A stretch of DNA of 64,000 nucleotides. Origin: Paenibacillus lactis (lineage in GTDB: Bacteria; Bacillota; Bacilli; Paenibacillales; Paenibacillaceae). Position 1 is the first letter of the stretch. Each line of letters begins with the position of its first letter. The DNA is taken from contig NZ_JAGGKI010000018.1 of the NCBI RefSeq assembly GCF_017873605.1, positions 1 to 64,000 on the forward strand, in the 5' to 3' direction. This document shows, piece by piece, positions 17,190 through 25,724 of the stretch. The notes below the pieces were generated by a model. That model was not told the origin of the DNA. It searched no databases and worked only from the letters and a program-made list of their open reading frames with translations. The position numbers and the translations under genes are program-made.

Positions 17190-17219
17190 ATCAAGCTTGC
17201 GGCCATCTTGATATTTTTG
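17190..17219. terminator. Bidirectional terminator between convergent genes
   Basis: Stem ATCAAG/CTTGAT with a GC-rich loop, followed by ATTTTTG on the plus strand and by TTGTTTT on the minus strand. It separates the DUF4184 gene from the gerC gene ending at 17279. Confidence 0.5.
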
Positions 17220-17278
17220 TCTCAGAAATAGATCGTTAATCATGTTAATTTTCCGCGCCACACATCCACCGGATTTGC

Positions 17279-18439
17279 TCAGTCTTTGCGGGGGAGCAGT
17301 TTCATGCCGGTGTGCTCCAAGTGTACATCGACCATGACGGATTCGAGGGACTGTTTATTGATGATTGTGCTCATGCCGGAGGCCTGCTTCAATCTCTTCC
17401 AGGCAGCCGGGTTCTGCTTGAACACAAGGTGCTCTAGACTGTAAACGTCGGATTGCGTATCCATTCCTTTGTAGAAGGTAGCAAGGATCTCTTCCTTTAC
17501 TACGTTTGCCGCGCTTTTTTCCAGTTCGGTCTTGGATACATCTTCGCTGACTTCAACCACATTCCCGTGTAATTTAACGTGAATATGGAATTTTGGTTCA
17601 CCTTGAACAAAGCTAAGCTTGGTCCGGATTTTTGGGGTAGAGAGTGCGACTACCGATTGGATACCACCGTCGGTAACGAGAAGCGGGGAACGCTTGGTCT
17701 CTTTCTGCATCCATCGCAGCCCGTCGAGATCTTTGACGGCAAGAAAGCCGTTTATTTTCTCATCGTACAGGCAATAACCACCGTTGATTGACATTTTCGG
17801 ATCTCTTTTGTCACCAGTGGACCATGTTTCGGTATCGATTGATAAGCTTGGAAGCATCCCGGTGTAGCCTGGCTCGGTTAAGTCCGCCAAAAAATCGAAA
17901 TAGCGGATCGGCGCAATAACCGACCTTTGGTTAAACTGATCGATGGGTTCATGCAGGATCGTAAATAACGGGGACATGTTGAAGAAAGCCTGGGCGTTGA
18001 AGAGTTCCTCAATGGAGTGGCTAGTGCCGAACACCCAAGGAGTCATTCGGACCTCCTGGTAACGCCCGATCGAATCGAGTTTCGGCAGGACGGCGGATTG
18101 CATCACCTTATCGATGATAACGATACTTGAAATATGGCTCCAGACGGTTCGTCTTTGCGAAGAATTATACACTTGATCAACAGCCCAATTGATCGTCTTG
18201 CCCTTGGTTTTAGAGACCCAGACTTGCGCCGGTTTGTCTGATTTGCCGGTTTCGGTTTTAGCGACTTTTGTAAAGTCTAGCATTTGAGTATATACGACAT
18301 ACTGACCATCTTCATAATCGATCCCGATCGCTGTCACGTAATTCATGTCCTGAACTTCTTTTATGTCCCAGCAACCTGTTAAGGGGAGGATTAGAAAGCA
18401 GACAGCGATGAGCTTGAACACATAGCGGTAAGCATGCAT
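17279..18439 (-). CDS. Ger(x)C-family germination lipoprotein (operon 1)
   Basis: A 386-aa C subunit of a GerA-type germinant receptor. The signal peptide ends in the lipobox LPLTGC followed by WDIKEV, the near-invariant 'GCWD..E' start of the mature protein. Further family segments are 'YVTAIGIDYEDGQYVVYTQ', 'HISSIVIIDKVM' and the C-terminal 'AWKRLKQASGM'. It is exported and lipid-anchored in the inner spore membrane, where it works with the A and B subunits in sensing germinants. Its ATG lies 1 nt after the gerA stop (operon order B-A-C). It appears intact. Confidence 0.92.
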   Translation of the reverse strand: MHAYRYVFKLIAVCFLILPLTGCWDIKEVQDMNYVTAIGIDYEDGQYVVYTQMLDFTKVAKTETGKSDKPAQVWVSKTKGKTINWAVDQVYNSSQRRTVWSHISSIVIIDKVMQSAVLPKLDSIGRYQEVRMTPWVFGTSHSIEELFNAQAFFNMSPLFTILHEPIDQFNQRSVIAPIRYFDFLADLTEPGYTGMLPSLSIDTETWSTGDKRDPKMSINGGYCLYDEKINGFLAVKDLDGLRWMQKETKRSPLLVTDGGIQSVVALSTPKIRTKLSFVQGEPKFHIHVKLHGNVVEVSEDVSKTELEKSAANVVKEEILATFYKGMDTQSDVYSLEHLVFKQNPAAWKRLKQASGMSTIINKQSLESVMVDVHLEHTGMKLLPRKD

Positions 18440-18440
18440 T

Positions 18441-19985
18441 TCATTCCCGTTCCTTTGCTTGCAGTGTCGAATCGGTCGTTCGCAGCATTTCCGGCCGTCG
18501 TTTGTTAAAGCTCCATGGTAATTTGATCAGCGCATTTGTGACATCCTTCAGCTTCAGTGGCGAGATCGGAGCCAGGTAAGGCAGCCCAAAGGACTCCAGC
18601 TTGGATAGATACACGATAACGCTCATCAGGCCGATGAAAAATCCGAGCATGCCGAGAACGGACGACCATATCAAGATATATAAACGGATGAGGCTGACCG
18701 TACCGCTTAAAGTCTGGTTGACCAAAGTGAAGGTGGCCACCGCCGTCGTAGCGGATACTACCAGCATCGTCGGGGACGTTAATCCTGCCCTGATCGCCGC
18801 GTCCCCGATGATGAGTCCGCCGAGCACCGCGATGGTCTGCCCAACGGCCTTCGGCAGACGGATGCCGGCCTCCCGGAACAGCTCGAACATGCCAAGCATC
18901 AATAAGATTTCCATTGGCCCGGATAATGGCAGCCCGAAACGGGATACCGTAACCGTTGCCAGCAGCGGGAAGGGAAGCTGGTCTAAATTGTAACTGCTCA
19001 GAGCGACCCAAAATCCCGGAAGCAAAATCGCAATCAAAAGACCCGCCAGGCGAAGAAGACGTTCAAAGATGACAAAATGATAGGGGAAATACGAGTCCTC
19101 CGGCGACTTAAGGAGCTCGAACAGATTACATGGCCCGATAATCGCCATCGGAGATCCGTCCGCTAAAATAACGAAACGGCCACGAAGTAAACTTTGAACG
19201 ACAAAATCCGGTCTGCCAATGTAATCAAGAAGAGGGAAAAGTGCCAAGGAGGAATCACCAAGAGCTTCTTCCAGCTCCCCTGTGCTGACGAGGGCATCCA
19301 CATGGAGATTTTGCAGTCGTTTTCTGGCTTCTTGGACAAGAGACGGCTGGGTAATGTCCTCGATGTAAAGCAGCGATACAAGGGTTTGCGTCCGGTTACC
19401 GATCACAAACTTCTCATTTTGCAAGGTGGTGGTCGGCAATCTTTTGCGTACCAAGGCGATATTGGTATTGAGATCCTCCGTAAAGCCGTCCTTGGCGCCT
19501 TTAATAGCCACTTCCGTGTTGGATTCCTCTGGCTGCCTCTTCGGAATCTGGGCAATATCAATCGAATACATGCATCTCTGATTCGTGAAAAACAGGATCA
19601 ATCGGCCGGTAAACAGCAGCTTCCCCATTTCTTCCTTCGCCTTAATTTTCGTCCACTCCATAGAATTTTCCAGTTTTTCTATCATTGTTTCCCAAGATTC
19701 GGCGTCTACCAATTTCCGTTCCAGGTCCGGAATGACGAATTGTGTCATTAATGAGGCATCAATCATCCCTTCACTGAATAATAGGAGCACCGGAAACATT
19801 TCTTCCCGCTTGTGCGGAAAGGAGCGGATCACGACATCCGCCGAGTTTCCAAACATGGATCGAAGCTCCTGTTCATTTGGCATATCGTCAGTCAGCGGTT
19901 GTTTTGGTTGATTCACAGCCGTTGTATGGGAAGAGGGTTTAAGTTTGCGACGGTACATTTTGTTACGAGGCTTTTTTTGATTCAT
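18441..19985 (-). CDS. GerA-family germination protein, A subunit (operon 1)
   Basis: A 514-aa A subunit with a soluble N-terminal half (~residues 30-275, containing 'EVAIKGAKDGFTEDLNTNIALVRKRL' and 'YIEDITQPSLVQEARKRL') and a membrane half with about five helices ('FPLLATVTVSRFGLPLSGPMEILLMLGMFELFREAGIRLPKAVGQ'). ATG 19985 is chosen for the AAGGTGG site 9 nt upstream; the longer frame to 20102 would extend deep into gerB. The gene overlaps the 3' end of gerB by 23 nt, so translation is coupled. The central 'ALFPLLDYIGRPDFVVQSLLRGRFVILADGSP' matches the family. It appears intact. Confidence 0.92.
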   Translation of the reverse strand: MNQKKPRNKMYRRKLKPSSHTTAVNQPKQPLTDDMPNEQELRSMFGNSADVVIRSFPHKREEMFPVLLLFSEGMIDASLMTQFVIPDLERKLVDAESWETMIEKLENSMEWTKIKAKEEMGKLLFTGRLILFFTNQRCMYSIDIAQIPKRQPEESNTEVAIKGAKDGFTEDLNTNIALVRKRLPTTTLQNEKFVIGNRTQTLVSLLYIEDITQPSLVQEARKRLQNLHVDALVSTGELEEALGDSSLALFPLLDYIGRPDFVVQSLLRGRFVILADGSPMAIIGPCNLFELLKSPEDSYFPYHFVIFERLLRLAGLLIAILLPGFWVALSSYNLDQLPFPLLATVTVSRFGLPLSGPMEILLMLGMFELFREAGIRLPKAVGQTIAVLGGLIIGDAAIRAGLTSPTMLVVSATTAVATFTLVNQTLSGTVSLIRLYILIWSSVLGMLGFFIGLMSVIVYLSKLESFGLPYLAPISPLKLKDVTNALIKLPWSFNKRRPEMLRTTDSTLQAKERE

Positions 19986-21075
19986 TGGAATTTTCCACCT
20001 TCGTTTTCGGCTTGAATGACACGGCGAGCGCAACAGCCAACGTAAAAATCGTGAGAAAGGCAAGGAAGGCTGCCGAGTATCTTCCAAACACGAATTGTTC
20101 AATTTGTTTATCGATTATCGGAAGGAGTGTCAAAACGGAAAGCACAATCCCGGATGCGAACAGGAACCAGCGGCGGTGCATTCCTTTTTTGAAGCCTATT
20201 CCCTCGGCAATGATAAAAAAGAAGAGCGAGATGCGGATTAACGTACCGGATATCCACTGGTATAGAGCAAGGAAGTCAACATGTGTAATGTATTTCGTAA
20301 TGGTGACGAGCATCCATTGCTCATATGCAGGATATCTGGATTGCATAGCCGGGATGGGGCCGAAGGCGGCAATAGCCCCCATTAAGGGGCCTAAGGTCAG
20401 ACCCCCTAACAGTAAAGCCAGAATGACGACACTAAGATAATTCATCCTGCGCTTCATATGATGGGTTAAGTAGATTAATACGAACAGTTCCATAAAGCCG
20501 CCGGCAGCCACGATCATGCCGCGCAGCATCGGTTCAACCCCATCGACAAATAAGGGGGTCAGCAAAGAGTAGTCCTTGTATTGTAAATTGGAGATTGCAA
20601 CGAAATGGCCAAGAAGCCAGACCACCGGGAGCAGAATGCCGGATATGATGGCTATGGAGCGAATGCCATTATTGGCGACGACAGCGCAGAGGAGGACGAT
20701 AATCAAGGATACGACAATTTTGGGCGTTTGAGGCAAATACGTTACCTGAACCCAAGTCGTGGTTTCCCTTAATATCACCATGGACATCCACATGAAATAG
20801 AGCGCTGTAATGGCAGCGAACACGCCTCCCCCGATTTTGCCGAACCGCTCCCTAAACCAGTCGAATATCGACTGCTGGCCGGTCCGTTTCATAATGTAGT
20901 AGACGATATAAACCCATCCGACATGCAGAATCGCGGTTAACAAGGTACCAAACCATGCATCTCGATTGGAGAGTTGCAGGATCAGAGGGATCAGGATGAC
21001 ATGATTGGTGATCCCTAGTGAGAGGAGCATGATGAAATATACGTTGATTAAGGAAATTTTTTTATTCATAGGCAT
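19963..21075 (-). CDS. GerB-family germination permease, B subunit (operon 1)
   Basis: A 370-aa APC-superfamily-like membrane protein with about ten helices. It begins 'KISLINVYFIMLLSLGITNHVILIPLILQLSNRDAW', typical of GerB subunits in Paenibacillus. This subunit is thought to bind the germinant. The ATG at 21075 is spaced 8 nt from GGAG; a TTG at 21078 is possible. First gene of operon B-A-C. The C-terminal tail overlaps the gerA start region. Confidence 0.9.
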   Translation of the reverse strand: MPMNKKISLINVYFIMLLSLGITNHVILIPLILQLSNRDAWFGTLLTAILHVGWVYIVYYIMKRTGQQSIFDWFRERFGKIGGGVFAAITALYFMWMSMVILRETTTWVQVTYLPQTPKIVVSLIIVLLCAVVANNGIRSIAIISGILLPVVWLLGHFVAISNLQYKDYSLLTPLFVDGVEPMLRGMIVAAGGFMELFVLIYLTHHMKRRMNYLSVVILALLLGGLTLGPLMGAIAAFGPIPAMQSRYPAYEQWMLVTITKYITHVDFLALYQWISGTLIRISLFFFIIAEGIGFKKGMHRRWFLFASGIVLSVLTLLPIIDKQIEQFVFGRYSAAFLAFLTIFTLAVALAVSFKPKTKVENSNESKKAS

Positions 21076-21098
21076 CAAAAAGTCTCCATCTGTAAGGA

Positions 21099-21128
21099 AT
21101 GCATGCTAATCCATTACAGTGAGTATTC
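21099..21128 (-). promoter_or_regulatory. Possible forespore (sigma-G-like) promoter of germination operon 1
   Basis: On the minus strand GAATA (21128-21124) is followed after 18 nt by CATGCAT (21105-21099), 24 nt before the gerB start. Sigma-G promoters use G(A/C)ATA and CATNNTA; the -35 fits and the -10 only partly. Confidence 0.28.
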
Positions 21129-21612
21129 ACCAATCAGGCCGGATTTTATGTAATATTAGCCTGACTCACCGTCATACAAGTGAGAGAACACCCCAAAAAG
21201 TGAAGCGAAGCTTTGAAGCGGATGCCGAATACTTTTCGGGGTCCCCGATACCACATTGGGGAAATGCTACGAAGGCATGCACTGGGCTAACACTGGTTTT
21301 CGGCCGCAGATGGAGCACAGGCGGTAGGGGAGAGGCTGTGTCGAATGCATGAAGTTTTTGCGATTACCCAAGAAATAATCATAATCTTGATCATCGTGGC
21401 AACCCTATAATGGCATTACAATCGAGCGTATACCGTGTGGCCTTGTCCGGATCCAAACGATGGACAATCATGTCCTCTAGCCTTTCAAGGAAAGGGGAGA
21501 GAAGCAACCTTGCTTAAAGGAGACGGTTTATGGAGCAAGGACGAATGATGGGAAGGAGAACCATGTTTCTCTCTTAAAACTAGCAAGAGGTTAAATTGGA
21601 GAGCTAATTTAA

Positions 21613-21729
21613 TTAATGCTATTAATTGATATGGTCTCATATTAGTTAATGTCATTAACTAATGATAATTAATGTGATTAATTAAAAAAAAATCATGATA
21701 TGAATTGAAGTTGTAGTTAATTGCATTAA
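21613..21729. repeat. Four copies of TTAAT-N3-ATTAA (operator-like array)
   Basis: Copies start at 21613, 21646, 21669 and 21717, each TTAAT, a 3-nt spacer (GCT, GTC, GTG, TGC), then ATTAA. The second extends to a perfect palindrome of 9+3+9 bp (21642-21662, outer arms TTAG/CTAA); the first and third extend to 7 and 8 bp arms. The repeated symmetric core with variable spacer is what a dimeric regulator's cluster of sites looks like. The region is AT-rich, but chance alone rarely gives a fixed 5+3+5 layout four times in 117 bp. Confidence 0.6.
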
Positions 21730-21785
21730 TAATTTGAATCCAAGATGTAGGTCCGCATTGTCTGAGCGAGGTAAGTTCTTGATAT

Positions 21786-21846
21786 GAAAAAAAGAAGCAG
21801 CGGTTATCTTTCTTGCTTTGAGGCCGCTGCTTCTTCTGGTTTGCAG
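21786..21846 (-). terminator. Terminator of the GxGYxYP gene
   Basis: An 11-bp stem AGAAGCAGCGG/CCGCTGCTTCT with a 30-nt interior, followed on the minus strand by a T-run (A-run at 21787-21793). It lies just after the stop at 21859. Confidence 0.8.
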
Positions 21847-21858
21847 ATTTTTTGAGGC

Positions 21859-23913
21859 TTATTTACTCTTCTTCAAGCCGTAGCTTTCGCGAATCAGGGA
21901 GAAATAGTGGTCTGCACGGACGACTTCGAATTCTTCCCCTAAAGCTTCCGTTAACTTGACGGCATCGGACGGTGTCATGCTCCAGGCGAGCAGACCGAGG
22001 GAGACGAACAGCGGCGATTTTCCGTCCCAATTCGCTTTAGCCTCCTGAAGGACCTGCAGGCCGTCTTGCGCCGTACTGATGCCGCGAATCGTCGAAACCG
22101 GAAGACTATCATTCACGATTTCAACACCATACTTATCTTCATAGCTGATAAAGAGACCCGGAACCTCGTATTCTTCCTCATAGGCAGAAGCTTTGAACGG
22201 CGTGAGCGGCACATTTTGGCTATCCACCCGGTTCAGCACATAAGGGATCGTCATCCCGGTCTTCTTAAGGTAATGCTGAGTCTGCTTCAGGAACTCGCCG
22301 AAGCTGGCGTCCGGCCATGCATTCGGGTAGAAGTATCCTGCTCCGGAAGGTCCGGCAATCAACAGGTCGTTCTCCGTTGCGGTGTTCAGATAGTAGTTCA
22401 GAATAGCAGGCGCGCCTTCGTGGAGAAGGGGACTGGAGGTCCAGTTGAGCGGCACCTTACCCCGTGCCGGATCATCCCACATCACCCGCATCCGATGCTG
22501 GTTGTACTGGAAGTTATCGCCTTCCGTAAAGGTATAGGTCACATAGATTTTGTTCTCGAGGGCCGGACGAGGCGACTTCTTGGCAGGCGCGTATTTTGGC
22601 TTCGTGCCTGAGAAGACGGTCAGGTTGCTAAACCAATCTGCCGCAAGCACATAGACGCCGTAGCGGGATGCGATTTCCACGGAGCTGAACTCACCTTCCA
22701 CGTCATTGCTGAACCAGCCCAGGTAAGGCGTGCCCGGCTCAACGTCCGACATGATCTTCTCGAACAGGGCAAGCTGTTCAGGTACATTGGAGTCAAGCCA
22801 GAACACCATCGCTCGATTCGCGACGGCATAGTCCCTCAAGTAGGCATAGGGCTCCCGCTGCTCTGCCGACAGCGGCTTGATGTTGCCCGCAGAGACCTTA
22901 TATTGGTTCCACATGTCCACCTCTGCGGTTAGCTGCTTCGTACCGGCAGGCGGCGTAAATTCATACACGAAATAGTTCCCGTTATCAGCAAAGCGGTGTC
23001 CGCCTTGACCTTCCAAAAACTTCGAATTTTGCCGATCATAGAGGTAGGCCTCTTCTTCGGGACTGCCTGCAATGAAGCTCGCGATCGTCTGTCCGTCTGC
23101 CTTGACCGTTACTTCGTGAATGGCCGGTCCCCAGCCGTCCTGCGGAAAAGCGTCGTCGAAGCGAAGATAAACCGCTGATTTACCGAGCAAAGGCGTAAGG
23201 TCCAGGCTGTATACATCCCGGTTGCTTGCGTCACGGATCTGCTCTTTCTCCTCCGCAATCGTAACGAAGGATTCAGGAAGGCCAGGCGGAATGCGAATCG
23301 CAGTATCCGGTGCGAGTCCGACTAACATCTGATGCGTCGTTTGATCCCACAGCTGCTCATACTGCCAGTTATAGGCTTCCATCCGGCTGTTGAATTTCCC
23401 CCGCAGATCCTCCAGAACATTCAAATGGTAAGGTGCGGCGGACAATTTCTCGGCCAGTTCCGGACTTGCAACGACCGCATCCTTGAGACCAGCCAGCGTC
23501 GTTGCCACATTGATGGTATCCGGGACGTCCGGATCATAAATGATCATGCCGGCTGCCTCGCTGCGATAAAGATCGAATACTTTCCAGTAATCCTCATGGA
23601 GCGTATAAGGCACTGCCAGATCCTCCAGCCAGGTCGTCTTCCCCTCCTCATCGGACTCGATCAAATAAATGCGGGGAAGCTCACGGTTAACGATCCCTTG
23701 TAGAGTTCCAAGCAGTAGCTTCACATCGCCGGGGGCGTCGTAAATATCGGCCGCGTCCAGATGCTTTGGCTTCTTGAAGCTTGGAAGCTCGCGATGTTTC
23801 GTGATTTCCGGTTTGGCTGCCGGCACTTTGGATTCCGATGCGAAAGCGAACCCGGTAGATAAAGTGAATGAGCAGATGATCGCTAAACAAATAATCGAGA
23901 ATTTACGGGCCAT
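21859..23913 (-). CDS. Secreted GxGYxYP-family putative glycoside hydrolase
   Basis: A 684-aa exported protein: the signal peptide runs to about residue 26 ('FALSTG..AFA' type end, then SESK). The family-defining motif GAGYFYP is at 524-530, and the N-terminal 'DVKLLLGTLQGIVNRELPRIYLIE' segment matches the GxGYxYP family's N-terminal region. Between ~205 and 330 lies an inserted beta-rich segment ('VYLRFDDAFPQDGWGPAIHEVTV') that looks like a carbohydrate-binding jelly roll. The family is associated with polysaccharide-use loci, but its chemistry is not well established. Transcribed divergently from the GntR/LacI regulator, with a palindrome on its -10 region. No cell-wall anchor is seen, so it is probably released. 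Confidence 0.8.
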   Translation of the reverse strand: MARKFSIICLAIICSFTLSTGFAFASESKVPAAKPEITKHRELPSFKKPKHLDAADIYDAPGDVKLLLGTLQGIVNRELPRIYLIESDEEGKTTWLEDLAVPYTLHEDYWKVFDLYRSEAAGMIIYDPDVPDTINVATTLAGLKDAVVASPELAEKLSAAPYHLNVLEDLRGKFNSRMEAYNWQYEQLWDQTTHQMLVGLAPDTAIRIPPGLPESFVTIAEEKEQIRDASNRDVYSLDLTPLLGKSAVYLRFDDAFPQDGWGPAIHEVTVKADGQTIASFIAGSPEEEAYLYDRQNSKFLEGQGGHRFADNGNYFVYEFTPPAGTKQLTAEVDMWNQYKVSAGNIKPLSAEQREPYAYLRDYAVANRAMVFWLDSNVPEQLALFEKIMSDVEPGTPYLGWFSNDVEGEFSSVEIASRYGVYVLAADWFSNLTVFSGTKPKYAPAKKSPRPALENKIYVTYTFTEGDNFQYNQHRMRVMWDDPARGKVPLNWTSSPLLHEGAPAILNYYLNTATENDLLIAGPSGAGYFYPNAWPDASFGEFLKQTQHYLKKTGMTIPYVLNRVDSQNVPLTPFKASAYEEEYEVPGLFISYEDKYGVEIVNDSLPVSTIRGISTAQDGLQVLQEAKANWDGKSPLFVSLGLLAWSMTPSDAVKLTEALGEEFEVVRADHYFSLIRESYGLKKSK

Positions 23914-24027
23914 AGGTTACACTCCTTGTCATTCATGTAAGGGGATCGGAGTGAGTGTGTCGTATCGTCATCATATCCCTCCTTTGCGATTAGCTTTCCA
24001 TCTATTTGACACATCACCACCCAACAC

Positions 24028-24058
24028 ATATTAAATATATACAACAATATTTTTACAA
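24028..24058 (-). promoter_or_regulatory. Promoter and operator of the GxGYxYP gene
   Basis: On the minus strand, TTGTAA (24058-24053) and TTTAAT (24035-24030) are 17 bp apart. The perfect 11-bp palindrome ATATTAAATAT (24028-24038) covers the -10, suggesting repression by a bound regulator. The same ATATT-N-AATAT sequence occurs at the promoter at 25617. Confidence 0.55.
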
Positions 24059-24159
24059 GGGGTTCGACAAAACTTCCTGAAATTCTTGCAGATTAGCCAC
24101 TTTTTTCGGTTCGTATCATGCTGAACCTATGGGATATGCACTCGATATACGCTTGTTTA

Positions 24160-24194
24160 TTGCGCAGGGTTGTGTAAGGATATATTATATATTA
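24160..24194 (+). promoter_or_regulatory. Promoter of the GntR/LacI regulator with shared 13-mer
   Basis: TTGCGC (24160-24165) and TATTAT (24183-24188) with a 17-bp spacer. The 13-mer ATATTATATATTA (24182-24194) overlaps the -10 and recurs exactly at 25632-25644 in the next promoter, which suggests autoregulation. The remainder of the 315-bp divergent gap shows nothing further. Confidence 0.55.
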
Positions 24195-24228
24195 CAAATA
24201 TCATGAATGAATTGGTGATGAGATTAGA

Positions 24229-25377
24229 ATGAGTGTAAATGATCGTATTCCGCTATACCAGCAAATCCAGGATTATATTAAACAGGTCATCGCAACCGAA
24301 AATATGAAGCCCGGAGACCGCATTCCGACCGAGAAGGAGCTGATGGATCAGTTTCGGGTCAGCAAAATTACGGTAGCCAATGCTTTGACGGGGTTAGCTA
24401 ACGAAAAAATCATATCAAGGGTTCCGGGCAAAGGCAGCTTTGTGGCCAAGGGGGCAGAAACGGCCCTTGCGCCTTTTTCCGGGGAACCGGCGGCGAGAGC
24501 AAACGAGATATCGGAGGCTGTGGGCTTAATCGGCGTGATTATGCCTAGCATCCATGATTATTTTGCGATTCGGCTCGTTGAAGGGATCGAGCGCGCGCTG
24601 ATGAATGAAGGATACCGCAGCATGATTATATTGACCCACGGCAAGCTTGAAAAAGAACAGGAAGCGATCAAAGAGCTGAAGTCGCTCGGGGCCGAGGGTT
24701 TGCTGATTTTTCCCATCGATGAGGAAAATTACAACGAGGAAATCCTCGGGATGAAGCTGGCGGGCTTCCCGTTCGTACTGATCGACCGATACCTGCCAGG
24801 GGTGGAGACCCACTATATTGCCGCGGATGGCCGAAAGGGGACGCGGCTTGCTGTCGAGCATTTATGGGAGCTCGGGCACCGCAACATTGCGATCTGCTCG
24901 GATTCTCCGCTTCAGACGGTTACGGTTCAAGAGCGTATAGAAGGGTATATCGAAGCGTTAAAAGACAAGGGAGCGCTGATCAATCCGGCGCATATGATCA
25001 CCGACTTCAAGCCTCTCAACGAGCTGAAAGACGCCGAAGCCCACCCGCTTTACCGGTATATCCGGAACCGGATGGTTACCGCCTATATTTCGCTGAACGG
25101 AAGACTGGGTGTGCAAATTTATCAGATGGCCCGGCAGGCAGGCCTTCGGGTGCCGGAAGATGTATCGATCGTAAGCTTTGACGACCCTACGTCCATCGTG
25201 GACGAGTTCAGCATATTCACCCATGTGAAACAATTCGAGCGTGATATGGGTTACCGGGCGGCTATGAAACTGCTCGATGTGGTCCGAAACCGCGAAGAAG
25301 TAAAGCATTACAGCAAAATGATCATCGACCCCGAGCTTGTTGTCCGGCAAACCTCGGGCCCTGTTCCGAACACTTGA
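24229..25377 (+). CDS. GntR-type DNA-binding, LacI-type sensor hybrid regulator (AraR-like)
   Basis: A 382-aa repressor. Residues 1-75 form a GntR winged helix ('IPLYQQIQDYIKQVIATENMKPGDRIPTEKELMDQFRVSKITVANALTGL...GKGSFV'). Residues ~100-375 form a periplasmic-binding-protein-like sugar sensor ('VGLIGVIMPSIHDYFAIRLVEGIERAL', 'HYIAADGRKGTRLAVEHLWELGHRNIAI', 'VPEDVSIVSFDDPTSIVDEFS'). The architecture is that of AraR. Such proteins release DNA when a sugar binds. It sits between the divergent GxGYxYP gene and the hydrolase genes, and AT-rich palindromes overlap all three promoters, so it is the likely local regulator of the glycan locus. Confidence 0.9.
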   Translation: MSVNDRIPLYQQIQDYIKQVIATENMKPGDRIPTEKELMDQFRVSKITVANALTGLANEKIISRVPGKGSFVAKGAETALAPFSGEPAARANEISEAVGLIGVIMPSIHDYFAIRLVEGIERALMNEGYRSMIILTHGKLEKEQEAIKELKSLGAEGLLIFPIDEENYNEEILGMKLAGFPFVLIDRYLPGVETHYIAADGRKGTRLAVEHLWELGHRNIAICSDSPLQTVTVQERIEGYIEALKDKGALINPAHMITDFKPLNELKDAEAHPLYRYIRNRMVTAYISLNGRLGVQIYQMARQAGLRVPEDVSIVSFDDPTSIVDEFSIFTHVKQFERDMGYRAAMKLLDVVRNREEVKHYSKMIIDPELVVRQTSGPVPNT

Positions 25378-25454
25378 CCAAATGCAGCGAGAAATAGAGT
25401 GAACGACCACGAAAAAGGCCAGCCAGAAGATTCATTTTAAGTCTGGTAATGCGT

Positions 25455-25490
25455 AAAAACCTTCTCCCCAGGCAGGGCGAAGGTTTTTTT
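25455..25490 (+). terminator. Terminator of the regulator gene
   Basis: A 10-bp stem AAAAACCTTC/GAAGGTTTTT with a 14-nt loop and a seven-T run. It isolates the regulator gene from the hydrolase genes downstream. Confidence 0.85.
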
Positions 25491-25616
25491 GCGTTATCTT
25501 GCGGGGACGTGTTCAGCACAAACAGGCATGAAACATTATGCCTCTTGAACACAGATCGTGAACTGACGGAACGCGGCTGTTATCGAGGAGTCATAAATCA
25601 TTATTCAAACAAAAAC

Positions 25617-25648
25617 ATATTGAATATATTAATATTATATATTATATT
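25617..25648 (+). promoter_or_regulatory. Promoter and operators of the hydrolase genes
   Basis: TTGAAT (25620-25625) and TATATT (25643-25648) with a 17-bp spacer. ATATTGAATAT (25617-25627) overlaps the -35, and the 13-mer ATATTATATATTA (25632-25644) fills the spacer and start of the -10. Both resemble sites at the regulator's own and divergent promoters. Elsewhere the 347-bp gap (25378-25724) holds only the terminator at 25455. Confidence 0.6.
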
Positions 25649-25724
25649 CTAGAAAATGATGTAAGCGATGTTTGAAGCTAAGACGTATTAGCGGACTATA
25701 AGATGGGCGAGGAGGGAATTGTTC

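Larger units (their letters stand above)
21076..21858. other. 783-bp gene-poor region with an operator-like array
   Basis: No convincing gene. From gerB outward it holds the possible promoter (21099-21128), GC-balanced sequence without known motifs, a TATAAT at 21410 with a poor -35, and a 15-codon ORF at 21530-21577 that has a good AAAGGAG site but no recognisable product. The array at 21613-21729 and the terminator at 21786-21846 follow. It may be the remnant of a deleted gene or an unannotated RNA region. Confidence 0.4.

Noticed and set aside
21119..21352. A 77-codon plus-strand ORF upstream of gerB
   Set aside because: No ribosome-binding site and no recognised motif; treated as intergenic.
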